A DNA stretch of 37,084 nucleotides from Ignavibacteria bacterium (lineage in GTDB: Bacteria > Bacteroidota > Ignavibacteria > Tepidaquicellales > Tepidaquicellaceae): NCBI GenBank assembly GCA_019694675.1, contig JAIBBK010000035.1:141579-178662 (forward strand), written 5' to 3'. Shown here one piece after another: positions 1 to 8,861 of this stretch; within the stretch, counting starts at the first letter, position 1; the number at the start of each line of letters is the position of its first letter. A program made the position numbers and the translations under genes. The notes beneath the pieces were generated by a model. That model was given only the letters and a program-made list of their open reading frames with translations, was not told the DNA's origin and did not search any database.

Positions 1-771
1 CGGCCGGTTGTCAGAGAGGGCAATCTTGTAAACTCTCGCATTGGATCCGTTCAGTATGCGGAATCTGTAAAGCGTCCTGCTCACTTCAAAGTATGCATCA
101 GGCGTGCCGTTCACAAGTACAGTATCGCCCAGATATCCGAAAGTGACATCCTCCATGTTGGCGTCATAAGTAAACTGCGGAATGTCTGCCACCCTGTGGT
201 CCTGAAGGCACAGCGGAATATCAAAACTGCCGCGGGGCAGATTGAGCTGAAGTTCGGCAGGGTCATCCACGATGAAAAAGCCTGCAAATCCTTTGAATAC
301 CTGCTCGGCAGTTCTCATATCTGCATGTGCGTGGTAAAAATATGTTCCGCCTCTGTTCCCGACGGGAAATGTGTAAGTGTAATTGCCTCCCGGAGGTATT
401 GCGTCTTTCGGATGTCCGTCCATCAACTCAGGAGTCGAAACCCCGTGCCAGTGTATCGTTGCCGGTTCATTAAGCTGATTGAAAAAGTTTGCCGTAAAGA
501 CAGATCCTTTCTGGATCACAACCGACGGTCCGGGATATGATCCGTTGATTACGATTGCCTGTGTGTTCTGGCCGGGCCATACAGTTACGTTAGTTTCTGT
601 CAGCGTCATGTTGCCGCCGTTTGTGAAGACCGGCGGAAATCTGAGCGGATTGCCCACGGACTTTGGTTCTGCCGAAGCAACGGAAGAGCGGGTCAGGATG
701 TCGATCGGATTTGTCACGGCCATCAATGCTCCGCCTCCGATGGCCTTCTTAAGCATGTCTCTTCTCTTCAT
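1..771 (-). CDS. Multicopper oxidase, Tat-type signal (partial, C-terminus off the left edge)
   Basis: The 257 residues visible are the N-terminal portion of a multicopper oxidase; the rest lies beyond base 1. The start ATG is at 771-769. The N-terminus (KRRDMLKKAIGGGALMAV) has twin arginines and a short hydrophobic stretch, as expected for Tat export of a folded copper protein. The first cupredoxin domain is clear: copper-ligand motif HWHG at residues 107-110 and YFYHAHADMRTAEQVFKGF from about residue 144, the two His-X-His pairs that family members use for the type 2/type 3 copper centre. The downstream ligand clusters are not in the window, so laccase, bilirubin-oxidase-like or metal-oxidase activity cannot be separated. 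It lies 45 nt downstream of a strong leftward terminator, so it probably has its own promoter, but no convincing TTG-N20-TAnnTTTG was found there. Confidence 0.93.
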   Translation of the reverse strand, partial: MKRRDMLKKAIGGGALMAVTNPIDILTRSSVASAEPKSVGNPLRFPPVFTNGGNMTLTETNVTVWPGQNTQAIVINGSYPGPSVVIQKGSVFTANFFNQLNEPATIHWHGVSTPELMDGHPKDAIPPGGNYTYTFPVGNRGGTYFYHAHADMRTAEQVFKGFAGFFIVDDPAELQLNLPRGSFDIPLCLQDHRVADIPQFTYDANMEDVTFGYLGDTVLVNGTPDAYFEVSRTLYRFRILNGSNARVYKIALSDNRP

Positions 772-806
772 AACTTATGTAAGTTTATCTGATTCAGGTT
801 ATGCTG

Positions 807-853
807 AAAAAAGAAATGATCCCCGTCCACTTTTAATAAGTTGACAGGGATCA
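807..853 (-). terminator. Rho-independent terminator after the 5491-894 unit
   Basis: Read leftward, an 11-bp stem (TGATCCCTGTC at 853-843 pairing with GACGGGGATCA at 827-817, one U-G pair) is followed by TTTCTTTTTT. It lies just past the TAA at 896-894 and would end the transcript of the two propeller genes, separating them from the multicopper oxidase gene. Confidence 0.88.
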
Positions 854-947
854 GATCTGTGTACTTCCAAAAATTGAATTGTGTTCCGTGAAGTTACTTC
901 ACGAGAAGCATCTTCTTTGTTTCAGAAAAGGAACCACCCTGAAACTT

Positions 948-3047
948 TTAAAAATATACACCCGAGCTTAAGCCGGATGCATCAAAGCTTACTTCGTACG
1001 TTCCGGCCGTCCTGAATCCGTCGCTCAAAACAGCCACTTCCTTTCCAAGCTGATCATATACTTTCAGCGAAACATTTCCTGATGCAGGCATGCTGAACTT
1101 GATCACCGTTGCAGGATTGAACGGATTCGGATAATTCTGTGAAAGCTGATAACTCTCAGCGGTGTTTGCAATCTGGCTCTCGTTAGCGGTTGTAAGCACG
1201 GAGTAAGTGATGTTCAGCTTATAGAGTGAGCCGGTCTGCATGTTAAGCATCCAACCTCTGTCAGGAACCATGATACCCGCTCCTGCACCGCCGAGTCCTG
1301 AATTTATGTTAAAGAAGTTCGCTCCGCCGTTCGTTGTCAGGTAGGCCTGCGATCCGTAGTTTCCAGTCAGTACAACATTCGGATCTTCGTGGCAGAGATC
1401 TGAGCCCCAGCCGCTTCCTGAATTCACTGAGACAATTGACCAGTTGTCTCCATGGTTCACTGTCCTGTACACCTGACTGCTTCCCCATGTTGTTGCGTAG
1501 CAGATGCTTTGGTCAAAAACTGTATTGCACATTGAAGGCACTTCTGATGACGAAGACGGTTTTACCAGTGACCAGTTTGCGCCGTTGTTCGATGATTTGA
1601 AAATATCCGCGCCGTCATCCCCCACATATAGGACATTCGAACTGTCCCACATAACAATAATATCGCATGGGCTTGTAAAAGGATTACTGTTGCTGACCGA
1701 TGTGAATGTTGCGCCGTTATCTGTTGACTTGAAGAAACCGGTGGATGATCCGTCAGGTGCATAGTAGAAAGTTCCCGGATTGTTCTGATCCATTTCCAGC
1801 GGCTGGCCGTACGAACTGAAATTGTATGACAGTATTGTGTTCCATGTGGCGCCGTAATCAGTAGATCTTACAACTTTGTCAGGCGAACTCTCTATCGCGG
1901 CTACCCATACATTCGTGTCAAGCGGAGTTACATAGAATGAATGCGCCCGGGTTCCGATTGAGATGGTTGCGATCTGTGTCCAGTTGTCACCGCGGTCACG
2001 GCTCACAAACACCTTATTTCCGTAAACAACATATGCGGTATTTCTGTCGTACGGGTGCATGCATAGATTATTGCCGATGCCGCTTGCCGGTGAGATCTTC
2101 TGGATCCAGCTGAATGACACCGTCGCACCTGCAGTCATATCCCAGCTTGTGCCGCCGTTGGTTGTCTTTATCACTACATTATTGAGACTGCTGACTGCAA
2201 ATCCAACGTTGGAATCGTAATAGAATATGTCAACGAGATTAGCAAGCATCGGATTGATCTCGAAGTTGAAGAAGTTCGATCTTCCGTTGGTGTTATTCCT
2301 GATGAACCCGCCGCCGCCGCAAACATGAACTTCATCGAATGCCGTGCCGCTGACTCCTCTTATGTCACTGTCAGTCCTGGTGACAACGCTCGTCCAGGCA
2401 CCCGTACCTTCTTTCGTGAGTATCACCCCCCACTCACCAACAACCACTATTCCGTCTGCAAAATACTTCGCCTTCAGAAGGTCCCTGGTAACACCGGATG
2501 TCTGCAGGGTCCATGTTGCACCGCCGTCGTTTGTCAGATACAACTTTCCGCCGTCACCGACAAGAACACCTTTCTGTTCATCGAGAAAGTTTATGCCGTT
2601 AAGATTCTCCGAACCGATACCGGCAGAAGCCGATGTCCAGTTGGAGCCGCCGTTTAATGACTTGTAGACCCTGCCGCCGTCACCGCAAAGGTAACCGACT
2701 GACTGACTCACGAAGTGGATCGAATTGATCTTAAAAACTTCACCTGTGCTGATGCTCGTTACCGGAGAGATCGACTTCGTTGTCTTATAGACATCTCCTG
2801 CGCTTCCGGCAATCCAGACATCATTTCCGAAAGATGCTACGCTGTTCAGGTTGTCGGAATTGTTAGTGTAGCTTGCCCAGCTTGAGCCGGCATTGGTTGA
2901 CCTGAATATCTTTCCGAGGTTTCCCACTGCCACAACATTCACACCGTCAGGTGTGGTAATGCCGTTCAGCCCCTGAGCTGTCACAGGCACGGCTGTGTTC
3001 AGCAATGCAAACGCAAGCACTGCAAGAAGGACTTTTGTTGTCTTCAT
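948..3047 (-). CDS. Secreted BNR/YCF48-like beta-propeller, T9SS C-terminal domain truncated by an in-frame TAA (paralog 1)
   Basis: Paralog 1 of four. The start chosen is the ATG at 3047, which begins MKTTKVLLAVLAFALL, a signal peptide ending near TAQG; an ATG 30 nt further upstream would add an unlikely polar stretch. The body is a run of Asp-box (BNR) motifs of the S-x-D/N-x-G-x-x-W type (NGGSNW, DGGATW, NGGTSW, DRGDNW, DYGATW, NNGANW, NHGDNW). It resembles YCF48-like and sortilin-like propellers; ligand unknown. The C-terminus begins a T9SS sorting domain (SQNYPNPFNPATVIKF) but stops at GVYF. The TAA at 950-948 falls where the family has Tyr. After that stop the same frame continues with KFQGGSFSETKKMLLVK to a second TAA at 896-894, so a single TAT-to-TAA change explains the truncation. 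It lies 35 nt after the 3083-5491 gene and is probably co-transcribed. A sequencing error cannot be excluded. Confidence 0.88.
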   Translation of the reverse strand: MKTTKVLLAVLAFALLNTAVPVTAQGLNGITTPDGVNVVAVGNLGKIFRSTNAGSSWASYTNNSDNLNSVASFGNDVWIAGSAGDVYKTTKSISPVTSISTGEVFKINSIHFVSQSVGYLCGDGGRVYKSLNGGSNWTSASAGIGSENLNGINFLDEQKGVLVGDGGKLYLTNDGGATWTLQTSGVTRDLLKAKYFADGIVVVGEWGVILTKEGTGAWTSVVTRTDSDIRGVSGTAFDEVHVCGGGGFIRNNTNGRSNFFNFEINPMLANLVDIFYYDSNVGFAVSSLNNVVIKTTNGGTSWDMTAGATVSFSWIQKISPASGIGNNLCMHPYDRNTAYVVYGNKVFVSRDRGDNWTQIATISIGTRAHSFYVTPLDTNVWVAAIESSPDKVVRSTDYGATWNTILSYNFSSYGQPLEMDQNNPGTFYYAPDGSSTGFFKSTDNGATFTSVSNSNPFTSPCDIIVMWDSSNVLYVGDDGADIFKSSNNGANWSLVKPSSSSEVPSMCNTVFDQSICYATTWGSSQVYRTVNHGDNWSIVSVNSGSGWGSDLCHEDPNVVLTGNYGSQAYLTTNGGANFFNINSGLGGAGAGIMVPDRGWMLNMQTGSLYKLNITYSVLTTANESQIANTAESYQLSQNYPNPFNPATVIKFSMPASGNVSLKVYDQLGKEVAVLSDGFRTAGTYEVSFDASGLSSGVYF

Positions 3048-3082
3048 TTGCTTATTGTGATTGTTGAATAAATTCACTGGAG

Positions 3083-5491
3083 TTACGGCCTCACTACTGC
3101 GACAAAGTTGCTTGCATTGCCGTCACATATCGCCAGGTCAGACCCATCAACAGATTCATCGCCGTTCAGGTCGGTTACAAGGTCTCCCGACGCAAAGGAA
3201 AATGCATCGTTGTCAATTGCAACAAGGTCTAAACCGTCTATGATGTCATCCTGATTCACATTTCCCGAGTATATGCAGTAAGCCGTTCCCTTCTGTACGA
3301 GGTTGTTACCGTATGCCTGCGACTGAGCCGATGTAAAATCATAGGTGACATTCCCGGAACCCAGCGCCACGCCGCCGGCTTTGCTCCATGTCTCAAGGCC
3401 GTTCCTGTGCTTCAGGACAATGTAATAATTTCCGGACGGAAGTATGTTCAGAATTGAGCCCTGAAGAGTGAGAGAATCAAAAGCCGTGTAAACCGAATCA
3501 ACCACACTGAATGGTGAAACAGAATTTCTGATTATGACCGACATCCGGTCATCCTTGCTAGTTGAATTGAACACGGGGCTGTACATTCCTTCTGTTGCCG
3601 CTTTCACGCTCAATGTATAAGCGGAGAGACTGCCCGCAGGCACTGTATATGTTATCGTAAGCTTGAACAGGCTTGAAGTCTGCATGTTAAGCATCCATCC
3701 TCTTTCAGGAACCATGATGCCTGCGCCGGCGCCGCTCAGGCCGGTATTGACACTGAAGAAATTCGCGCCGCCGTTAGTGGTGAGATAAGCCTGTGAACCG
3801 TAGTTGCCGGTCAATACAACTGTCGGATCTTCCCTGCAAAGGTCTGAGCCCCAACCGCTTCCGGAGTTTGTAGAGACCGTATTCCAGTTTGTGCCATGGT
3901 TCACTGTCCTGAACACCTGACTGCTGCTCCATGTTGTAGCGTAACATATACTCCTGTCAAAAACAGTGTTACACATAGAAGGAACTTCAGATGAAGAAGT
4001 CGGCTTAACGAGCGTCCAGTTTACACCGTTGTTGGTTGATTTGTAAATGTCAGCCCCGTCATCACCCACGAACAGAACCTGAGAACTGTCCCACATCGCT
4101 ATTATGTCGCAGGGACTCGTGAACGGATTGCTGTTGCTCACGGAAGTGAAAGAGGCGCCGTTGTCAGTTGACTTGAAAAATCCTGTGGTTGTTCCGTCAG
4201 GCGCGTAGTAAAATGTACCGGGAATGTTCTGATCCATTTCAAGCGGCTGGCCGTAAGTGCTGAAGTTGTATGATAAGATGGTTGACCATGTCGCTCCGTA
4301 ATCTGTTGATCTTACAACCTTGTCAGGGGTGCTCTCAATTGCGGCTACCCAGACGTTTGTGTCAAGCGGCGTAACATAGAACGAGTGTGCTCTTGTGCCT
4401 ATGGAAATTGTGGCGATCTGCGCCCAGCTGTCTCCCCTGTCGCGGCTCACATAGACCTTGTTGCCGTACACGACATATGCCGTGTTCCTGTCAAAGGGAT
4501 GCATGCAGAGATTATTGCCGATGCCGCTTCCGGGATTGATCTTTTGTACCCAGTTGTAAGATACCGTTGCTCCGGACGGAAGGCTCCAGCTTGTTCCGCC
4601 GTTAGTGGTCCTGATGACAGCATAATTCAGACTGCTTACTGCAAAAGACTTGTTACCGTCATAAGTGAAAACGTCAACGAGATTAGCAAGCATCGGATTT
4701 ATTTCGAAGTTGAAGAAGTTGGACTTTCCGTTCGTATTGTTTCGTATAAATCCTCCGCCTCCGCAAACTTTCGCATTCGAAAACGAAGTGCCGCTTACTC
4801 CTCTAATATCACTGACTGTCCTCGTTGCTACCGACTGCCAGCTCCCTTTGCCTTGCTTCGTTATTACTGATCCGAATTCTCCGACTGCGATGATACCGTC
4901 AGCAAAATATTTTGCTTTAAGCAGGTTCCTGCTTGTCGGCACTGACTCAATGCTCCATGTCGCCGCACCGTCATCCGTTACATACACTGTACCGTTATCA
5001 CCAACGGCAACTCCGTTCAGCGCATCAGAAAAACTGATGCCATTCAGGTCAGTTCCCGATATCCCCGAAGAAGAACTCGCCCAGGTCGCACCGCCGTCAA
5101 TTGTCTTATATAAGGCTCCGCCGTCTCCGCAGATGAATCCTGTCGAAGAATTCAGGAAGGTCACGGCGTTGATCTTGAAGTTCAGTCCTGTGAATACTGT
5201 GCTGATGTGCGAGAGCGTCTTTGTGGTCCTGTAAACATTACCAGCGCTTCCGGCAATCCATACATCATTACCGAACGAAGCAGTACTGTTAAGATTATCG
5301 GATGAAAGAGTGTAAACGCTCCATGAGTTTCCTGCATCGAGTGATCTGTAGATCTTTCCGTTGTTGCCAACTGCTAAGACGTGAATACCGTCGGGGGATG
5401 TTACACTGTTAAGGCCTTGTGAAAGTGAAATGCCTGCATTAAGGGAAGTCAGAAGCAATGCAAGCAAAAAGGCGGGAAACCTTTTTCTCAT
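3083..5491 (-). CDS. Secreted BNR/YCF48-like beta-propeller with dockerin-like C-terminal module (paralog 2)
   Basis: Paralog 2, 802 aa. The signal peptide is MRKRFPAFLLALLLTSLNAG..LSQG. Residues ~25-630 match paralog 1 closely, including the CGGGGFIRNN and EINPMLANLVD blocks shared by all four and a similar series of Asp boxes. The last ~170 residues are unrelated to the T9SS domain. A beta-rich segment (..IVLKHRNGLETWSK..) leads into two EF-hand/dockerin-like calcium loops, NQDDIIDGLD and DLNGDESVDGSD, ending NFVAVVRP. This module recurs as a C-terminal domain in Ignavibacteria and relatives; its role in export or anchoring is not established to my knowledge. No cohesin or scaffoldin is visible. 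It is the first gene of a two-gene unit with its own promoter (5522-5552). Confidence 0.92.
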   Translation of the reverse strand: MRKRFPAFLLALLLTSLNAGISLSQGLNSVTSPDGIHVLAVGNNGKIYRSLDAGNSWSVYTLSSDNLNSTASFGNDVWIAGSAGNVYRTTKTLSHISTVFTGLNFKINAVTFLNSSTGFICGDGGALYKTIDGGATWASSSSGISGTDLNGISFSDALNGVAVGDNGTVYVTDDGAATWSIESVPTSRNLLKAKYFADGIIAVGEFGSVITKQGKGSWQSVATRTVSDIRGVSGTSFSNAKVCGGGGFIRNNTNGKSNFFNFEINPMLANLVDVFTYDGNKSFAVSSLNYAVIRTTNGGTSWSLPSGATVSYNWVQKINPGSGIGNNLCMHPFDRNTAYVVYGNKVYVSRDRGDSWAQIATISIGTRAHSFYVTPLDTNVWVAAIESTPDKVVRSTDYGATWSTILSYNFSTYGQPLEMDQNIPGTFYYAPDGTTTGFFKSTDNGASFTSVSNSNPFTSPCDIIAMWDSSQVLFVGDDGADIYKSTNNGVNWTLVKPTSSSEVPSMCNTVFDRSICYATTWSSSQVFRTVNHGTNWNTVSTNSGSGWGSDLCREDPTVVLTGNYGSQAYLTTNGGANFFSVNTGLSGAGAGIMVPERGWMLNMQTSSLFKLTITYTVPAGSLSAYTLSVKAATEGMYSPVFNSTSKDDRMSVIIRNSVSPFSVVDSVYTAFDSLTLQGSILNILPSGNYYIVLKHRNGLETWSKAGGVALGSGNVTYDFTSAQSQAYGNNLVQKGTAYCIYSGNVNQDDIIDGLDLVAIDNDAFSFASGDLVTDLNGDESVDGSDLAICDGNASNFVAVVRP

Positions 5492-5521
5492 TGAGTTACT
5501 TAGATTTGGAAAAAATTTGGC

Positions 5522-5552
5522 TTAAATTAACCTTGCAGATTTTGATAAGCAA
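5522..5552 (-). promoter_or_regulatory. Bacteroidota-type promoter for the 5491 gene
   Basis: Read leftward: TTG (5552-5550), 20-nt spacer, TAATTTAA (5529-5522), resembling the TTG/TAnnTTTG class. It lies 30 nt before the ATG. The leader between box and ATG (CCAAATTTTTTCCAA..CTCA) is nearly the same as that of paralog 4 (13440). No Shine-Dalgarno is obvious. Confidence 0.5.
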
Positions 5553-5830
5553 TAGACTAAGCAGACGGAAATGTCAACGCAAATTTTCAGTCACAGTTGT
5601 CCGGCTCACGCTTCGCATTCAAGCAGTTTGCCTTGGCGGTCATATCTGCGCGGTTAGAACGCTGTTATGCATTCCGGCACGACAGTATTGATCTCTTACA
5701 AACTGAAAGGTACTCCGCCTCAAATGAAATGAACTGCAAAGGTACCGTTTCACCCGGCATAAGTTCATGTTCACAACTGTTACCTTCTAATTTTTTCTGT
5801 GTATTTCATAGAAAGTGCTCAATTGCCGGG
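5553..5830. other. Intergenic region without a recognisable gene
   Basis: This is the left part of a 339-bp gap between the 5831-6949 and 3083-5491 genes. No start-plus-coding pattern, RNA gene or T-run terminator was found on either strand. Two similar strings, AAAGGTACT near 5704 and AAAGGTACC near 5737, and a distant CCCGGCA/TGCCGGG complementarity are the only structure noticed; neither is convincing. Confidence 0.5.
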
Positions 5831-6949
5831 TCATTTCACAAGAGTCATCTTCCTTCTCACCGAGACATCTCCGCTTTGAAGTTCATAGAAATACAGTCCT
5901 GAAGGAAGAGACGACGCATTGAATTCATACTTATACTCTCCCTTGGCCAGCATGCCGAAAAGCTTCTCTGATGTCATCTTGCCGGAGACATCGAAAATGC
6001 GAAGTGCCGTTGTTCCATTTCTCTCAATCGAAAAACGGATCGTGGTTGACGGGTTGAACGGATTCGGATAGTTCTGCTGAAGTGATATTCCGTCGGGCAA
6101 TAAACCGCCTGTGCTTTGTATTGAAGATGCAGTGCCGATGTTAAGAAATGTGACCGTGTTGTTTCCCGCATTGGGAATTGCCAGTGTGTCCGCGGCTTTG
6201 TTAACGAATATGTCTGCGGGGTTGCTCAAACCTCCCGTAACCACAACCGGCGAAAGGGCAAAATTTATATCGTACTTTACAACCGACTGTATGCCCCAGC
6301 TTGAAACGTAAACATTGTCGTTCCTGTCAAGCGAGATTCCGTCGAGATTAGAGTATGGTGTTGTGACAAGCGTGGTGATCGATGAATCTGCAAAACTCAC
6401 AGACCTTATTGGAGCCGATGAACCCCAGCAGCAGATCAGAAGCCTGTTTCTCGCGGCATCCACATACACGCCGTTCGGAGTGTTGCCTGTTGAAGGTACG
6501 TAGGTCCAGTACTCCTGAGTTGAAGTATTAACTTTGTAAATTCTTCTTGCGGAAAAGTCTGAAACGTACATCATCCCGGAAGCATCAATGGCAAGGTCGT
6601 TAAGGAATGTTGATCCGCTGATCTGAACATTGAATGTTTCAGCTGCACTTGAAATATCATAACCCCTGACCCTTGTTCCGTTGCATACAAACAGTTTGCC
6701 GGCGTGTACCGTCACACCGTGGATCGAACTTCCGACATTCACAAACTCGCTTACGTTCCCCTGCCTGTCCCGCTGAAGTATTATCCTGCTTGCCGTGTTT
6801 GAGATGAAATATTTTGCTGACAATGAGTCATACGTCACACTTTCCGGACTGCTGTACTGCCCTTTGACATCAATGACGGATACTGATACAAGGACTGCCT
6901 GAAGAAAAGCGATCAGGATCTTTGCCTTGACGAAAACAGAAAGGTTCAT
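5831..6949 (-). CDS. Secreted NHL/SMP-30-like six-bladed propeller with T9SS C-terminal domain
   Basis: 372 aa. The N-terminal hydrophobic segment (about residues 8-27) is a likely signal peptide. Residues ~33-270 form NHL/SMP-30-like repeats with recurrent patterns such as GVTVHAGKLFVCNG, DLAIDASGMMYVSD, GVYVDAARNRLLICC, GISLDRNDNVYVSSWG and DIFVNKAADTLAIPNAG. Each has the hydrophobic-D-x-x-G/N-x-hydrophobic-Y-V core of a propeller blade. The last ~85 residues are a complete T9SS sorting domain (QQNYPNPFNPSTTIRF ... GLYFYELQSGDVSVRRKMTLVK). It lies 31 nt after the DUF885 gene, so it is probably co-transcribed with it. Ligand or enzymatic activity cannot be deduced; the family includes lactonases and purely structural propellers. 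Confidence 0.9.
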   Translation of the reverse strand: MNLSVFVKAKILIAFLQAVLVSVSVIDVKGQYSSPESVTYDSLSAKYFISNTASRIILQRDRQGNVSEFVNVGSSIHGVTVHAGKLFVCNGTRVRGYDISSAAETFNVQISGSTFLNDLAIDASGMMYVSDFSARRIYKVNTSTQEYWTYVPSTGNTPNGVYVDAARNRLLICCWGSSAPIRSVSFADSSITTLVTTPYSNLDGISLDRNDNVYVSSWGIQSVVKYDINFALSPVVVTGGLSNPADIFVNKAADTLAIPNAGNNTVTFLNIGTASSIQSTGGLLPDGISLQQNYPNPFNPSTTIRFSIERNGTTALRIFDVSGKMTSEKLFGMLAKGEYKYEFNASSLPSGLYFYELQSGDVSVRRKMTLVK

Positions 6950-6980
6950 TACGATATTTTGAGTTTTTTAAAAAGGCCTG

Positions 6981-8738
6981 TCAGCTGTCGAGCTTTGTGC
7001 GGATCCATCTGTCCATCTCGGCTTCAAGAAGAGGCAAAGGCAAAGCCCCGTTCTTAAGAAGCTGGTCATGAAATTCCCTTATGTCAAATTTTTCTCCGAG
7101 AGAGTCTTCCGCTTTCTTTCTGATCTGCTTAATTTTCATCTCACCGGTCTTGTAAGCCAGCGCCTGCCCCGGCCAAGCAATGTACCTGTCAATTTCGGAT
7201 GCTATGTCAAGGTCGGAATTAGCCGTGTACTTCTTCATGTACTCAAGCGCCTGCTCCCTTGTCCATTGCTTTCCGTGAATCCCAGTATCAACCACAAGAC
7301 GGCATGCTCTCCACATTTCAAAGATCAGAGCGCCGTACAACTGGTAAAGGTCATCGTACATCCCGGTTTCATATCCGAGACTCTCCGCATAAAGCGCCCA
7401 TCCTTCCACAAATGAAGTATAGCCGCCGTCTCTCCGGAACTTTGGCAGATCTTTCAGTTCCTGCGCAACTGAGATCTGAGTATGATGCCCGGGTACAGCC
7501 TCATGCAATGCGAGCGCGGTCATAGTGTATTTCGGCCTTGACGGAAGGTCGTATGTGTTGACGTAAAAGTAACCGGGCCTCGACCTGTCTTCGGGTGCTG
7601 AATAATAATATGCCGCGGGAGCCGACTTAGCCCTGAACTCCTCCATCTCTTTAAGGTCATAACGCGCATCAGGAAGATTGCCGAAAAGTTCCGGAAGCTT
7701 TGAATCCATCTTCCTGAGTATTCTCCTGAATCCGTCCATTAATGAATCTTTGTCACTGTAAAACATGCCTGGTTCATGCTTTATATACTCATTGAATTCC
7801 TGCACACTGCCTTTGAACCCCAGAGAGTCTTTGACCTTCTCCATCTCTCCGAGAATTCGGCTCACTTCCTTAAGCCCTGTTTCGTGAACTTCGTCATACG
7901 TGAGGTCAAGAGTTGTATAATACTTCACGATCAGATTGTACCTGTCTTTGCCGTCAGGCAGTGCCCAAATTCCGGCTTCACTTCTGCATGCCGGAAGATA
8001 TTCGTTCCTGACAAAATCATACAGCCTCTGAAATGCCGGGTTCAGGTCCTGTGTGATTATCTCCCGAAGTTCATTGGAAAGAGACTCCCGCTCTCCGGCT
8101 GAAAGGTCTTTGCCTTTTCCCATTGCATCCCAGAAGACGGACTCACCCGGATCCTTGCTGATGATCCCCTGGATCTGCGGAAGCGTTTGCTCCATTATGA
8201 ACGAAGGCATTACAAGCCCTTCCGCCATGCCCTTTCTCATATTGGCAATGTCATTGTCAACAAGCTTACCTGCCTGCCTCAGTCTTGCAAAGTATCTGTT
8301 GAATTCATCTGCATTGTCAAGCGGCTGATACTGAACCCACTGAGGCACATCAATATGGATTCCCCATTGCTGTCCCATAGGCATAAGGTAGCCCCGGAAT
8401 CTGCGGAATTCAAAATCCTCATCGAGCGACCTCTTGAATAGATCGTAGTTGAGTCTGTTTGATTCAGTCAGCGAATTGTAATCAAGTGCTGATAGTCTCT
8501 TAAGGAAGCCGGCAAGAGAATCATACCTTGCATTGATCCCTTCTTCCGAATTGTCCGTTACCATGTCATCATACCTGTTGTCCCCGTCATAAGTGGCGCC
8601 CATCGGGTAGTTCCTCTTATTGAACTCGTCGTAGTCGTTGAATATTTTCATAAGTGCCGGATTGTCATCGGACATGCCGCCTCCAAAGGTAAGGACAAGA
8701 ATTACAGCGCTGACTGCAATCATCAAAATGTTTTTCAT
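6981..8738 (-). CDS. DUF885 family protein, putative zinc metallopeptidase
   Basis: 585 aa, a usual length for DUF885. An N-terminal hydrophobic stretch (residues 4-20) indicates export; there is no lipobox cysteine. The diagnostic motif HEAVPGHHTQ is at about residues 412-421, followed by FVEGWALYAESLG at about 443-455. In related metallopeptidase folds the two histidines of the first motif and the downstream glutamate act as zinc ligands, with the motif's Glu as base. The C-terminal GQALAYKTGEMKI and the final GALPLPLLE segments are also typical of the family. Biochemical function is largely uncharacterised; a peptidase is inferred. It is the first gene of the unit that continues into the NHL propeller. 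A strong terminator upstream (8806-8839) isolates it from the 8862 gene; no clear promoter box was found in the remaining ~65 bp. Confidence 0.93.
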   Translation of the reverse strand: MKNILMIAVSAVILVLTFGGGMSDDNPALMKIFNDYDEFNKRNYPMGATYDGDNRYDDMVTDNSEEGINARYDSLAGFLKRLSALDYNSLTESNRLNYDLFKRSLDEDFEFRRFRGYLMPMGQQWGIHIDVPQWVQYQPLDNADEFNRYFARLRQAGKLVDNDIANMRKGMAEGLVMPSFIMEQTLPQIQGIISKDPGESVFWDAMGKGKDLSAGERESLSNELREIITQDLNPAFQRLYDFVRNEYLPACRSEAGIWALPDGKDRYNLIVKYYTTLDLTYDEVHETGLKEVSRILGEMEKVKDSLGFKGSVQEFNEYIKHEPGMFYSDKDSLMDGFRRILRKMDSKLPELFGNLPDARYDLKEMEEFRAKSAPAAYYYSAPEDRSRPGYFYVNTYDLPSRPKYTMTALALHEAVPGHHTQISVAQELKDLPKFRRDGGYTSFVEGWALYAESLGYETGMYDDLYQLYGALIFEMWRACRLVVDTGIHGKQWTREQALEYMKKYTANSDLDIASEIDRYIAWPGQALAYKTGEMKIKQIRKKAEDSLGEKFDIREFHDQLLKNGALPLPLLEAEMDRWIRTKLDS

Positions 8739-8805
8739 AGTGCTTGAATCGGGTTAAAGCGAATTTTGAGTTATTGATTATGTGTTCAGTTTAAGATCCA
8801 ACCAC

Positions 8806-8839
8806 AAAAAATCCCGGAAGTCCTGAAGAACTCCGGGAT
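8806..8839 (-). terminator. Rho-independent terminator after paralog 3
   Basis: Read leftward, ATCCCGGA + GTTC pair with GGAC + TCCGGGAT around a TTCA loop, with a one-base bulge, followed by TTTTTT. It sits 22 nt past the stop of the 8862-11027 gene. Confidence 0.9.
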
Positions 8840-8861
8840 AATTTGCAGTCTCAAAGGATCG

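Noticed and set aside
3083..3600. Evidence of a cellulosome
   Set aside because: A dockerin-like module alone is not enough; no cohesin, scaffoldin or glycoside hydrolase is present.
4665..5234. A 189-codon open frame on the + strand
   Set aside because: It is antisense to paralog 2, is rich in Pro and Ser typical of shadow frames, and has no ribosome site or homology.
5553..5830. A decayed gene in the gap upstream of the 5491 promoter
   Set aside because: No frame with coding character or similarity to neighbours could be reconstructed on either strand.
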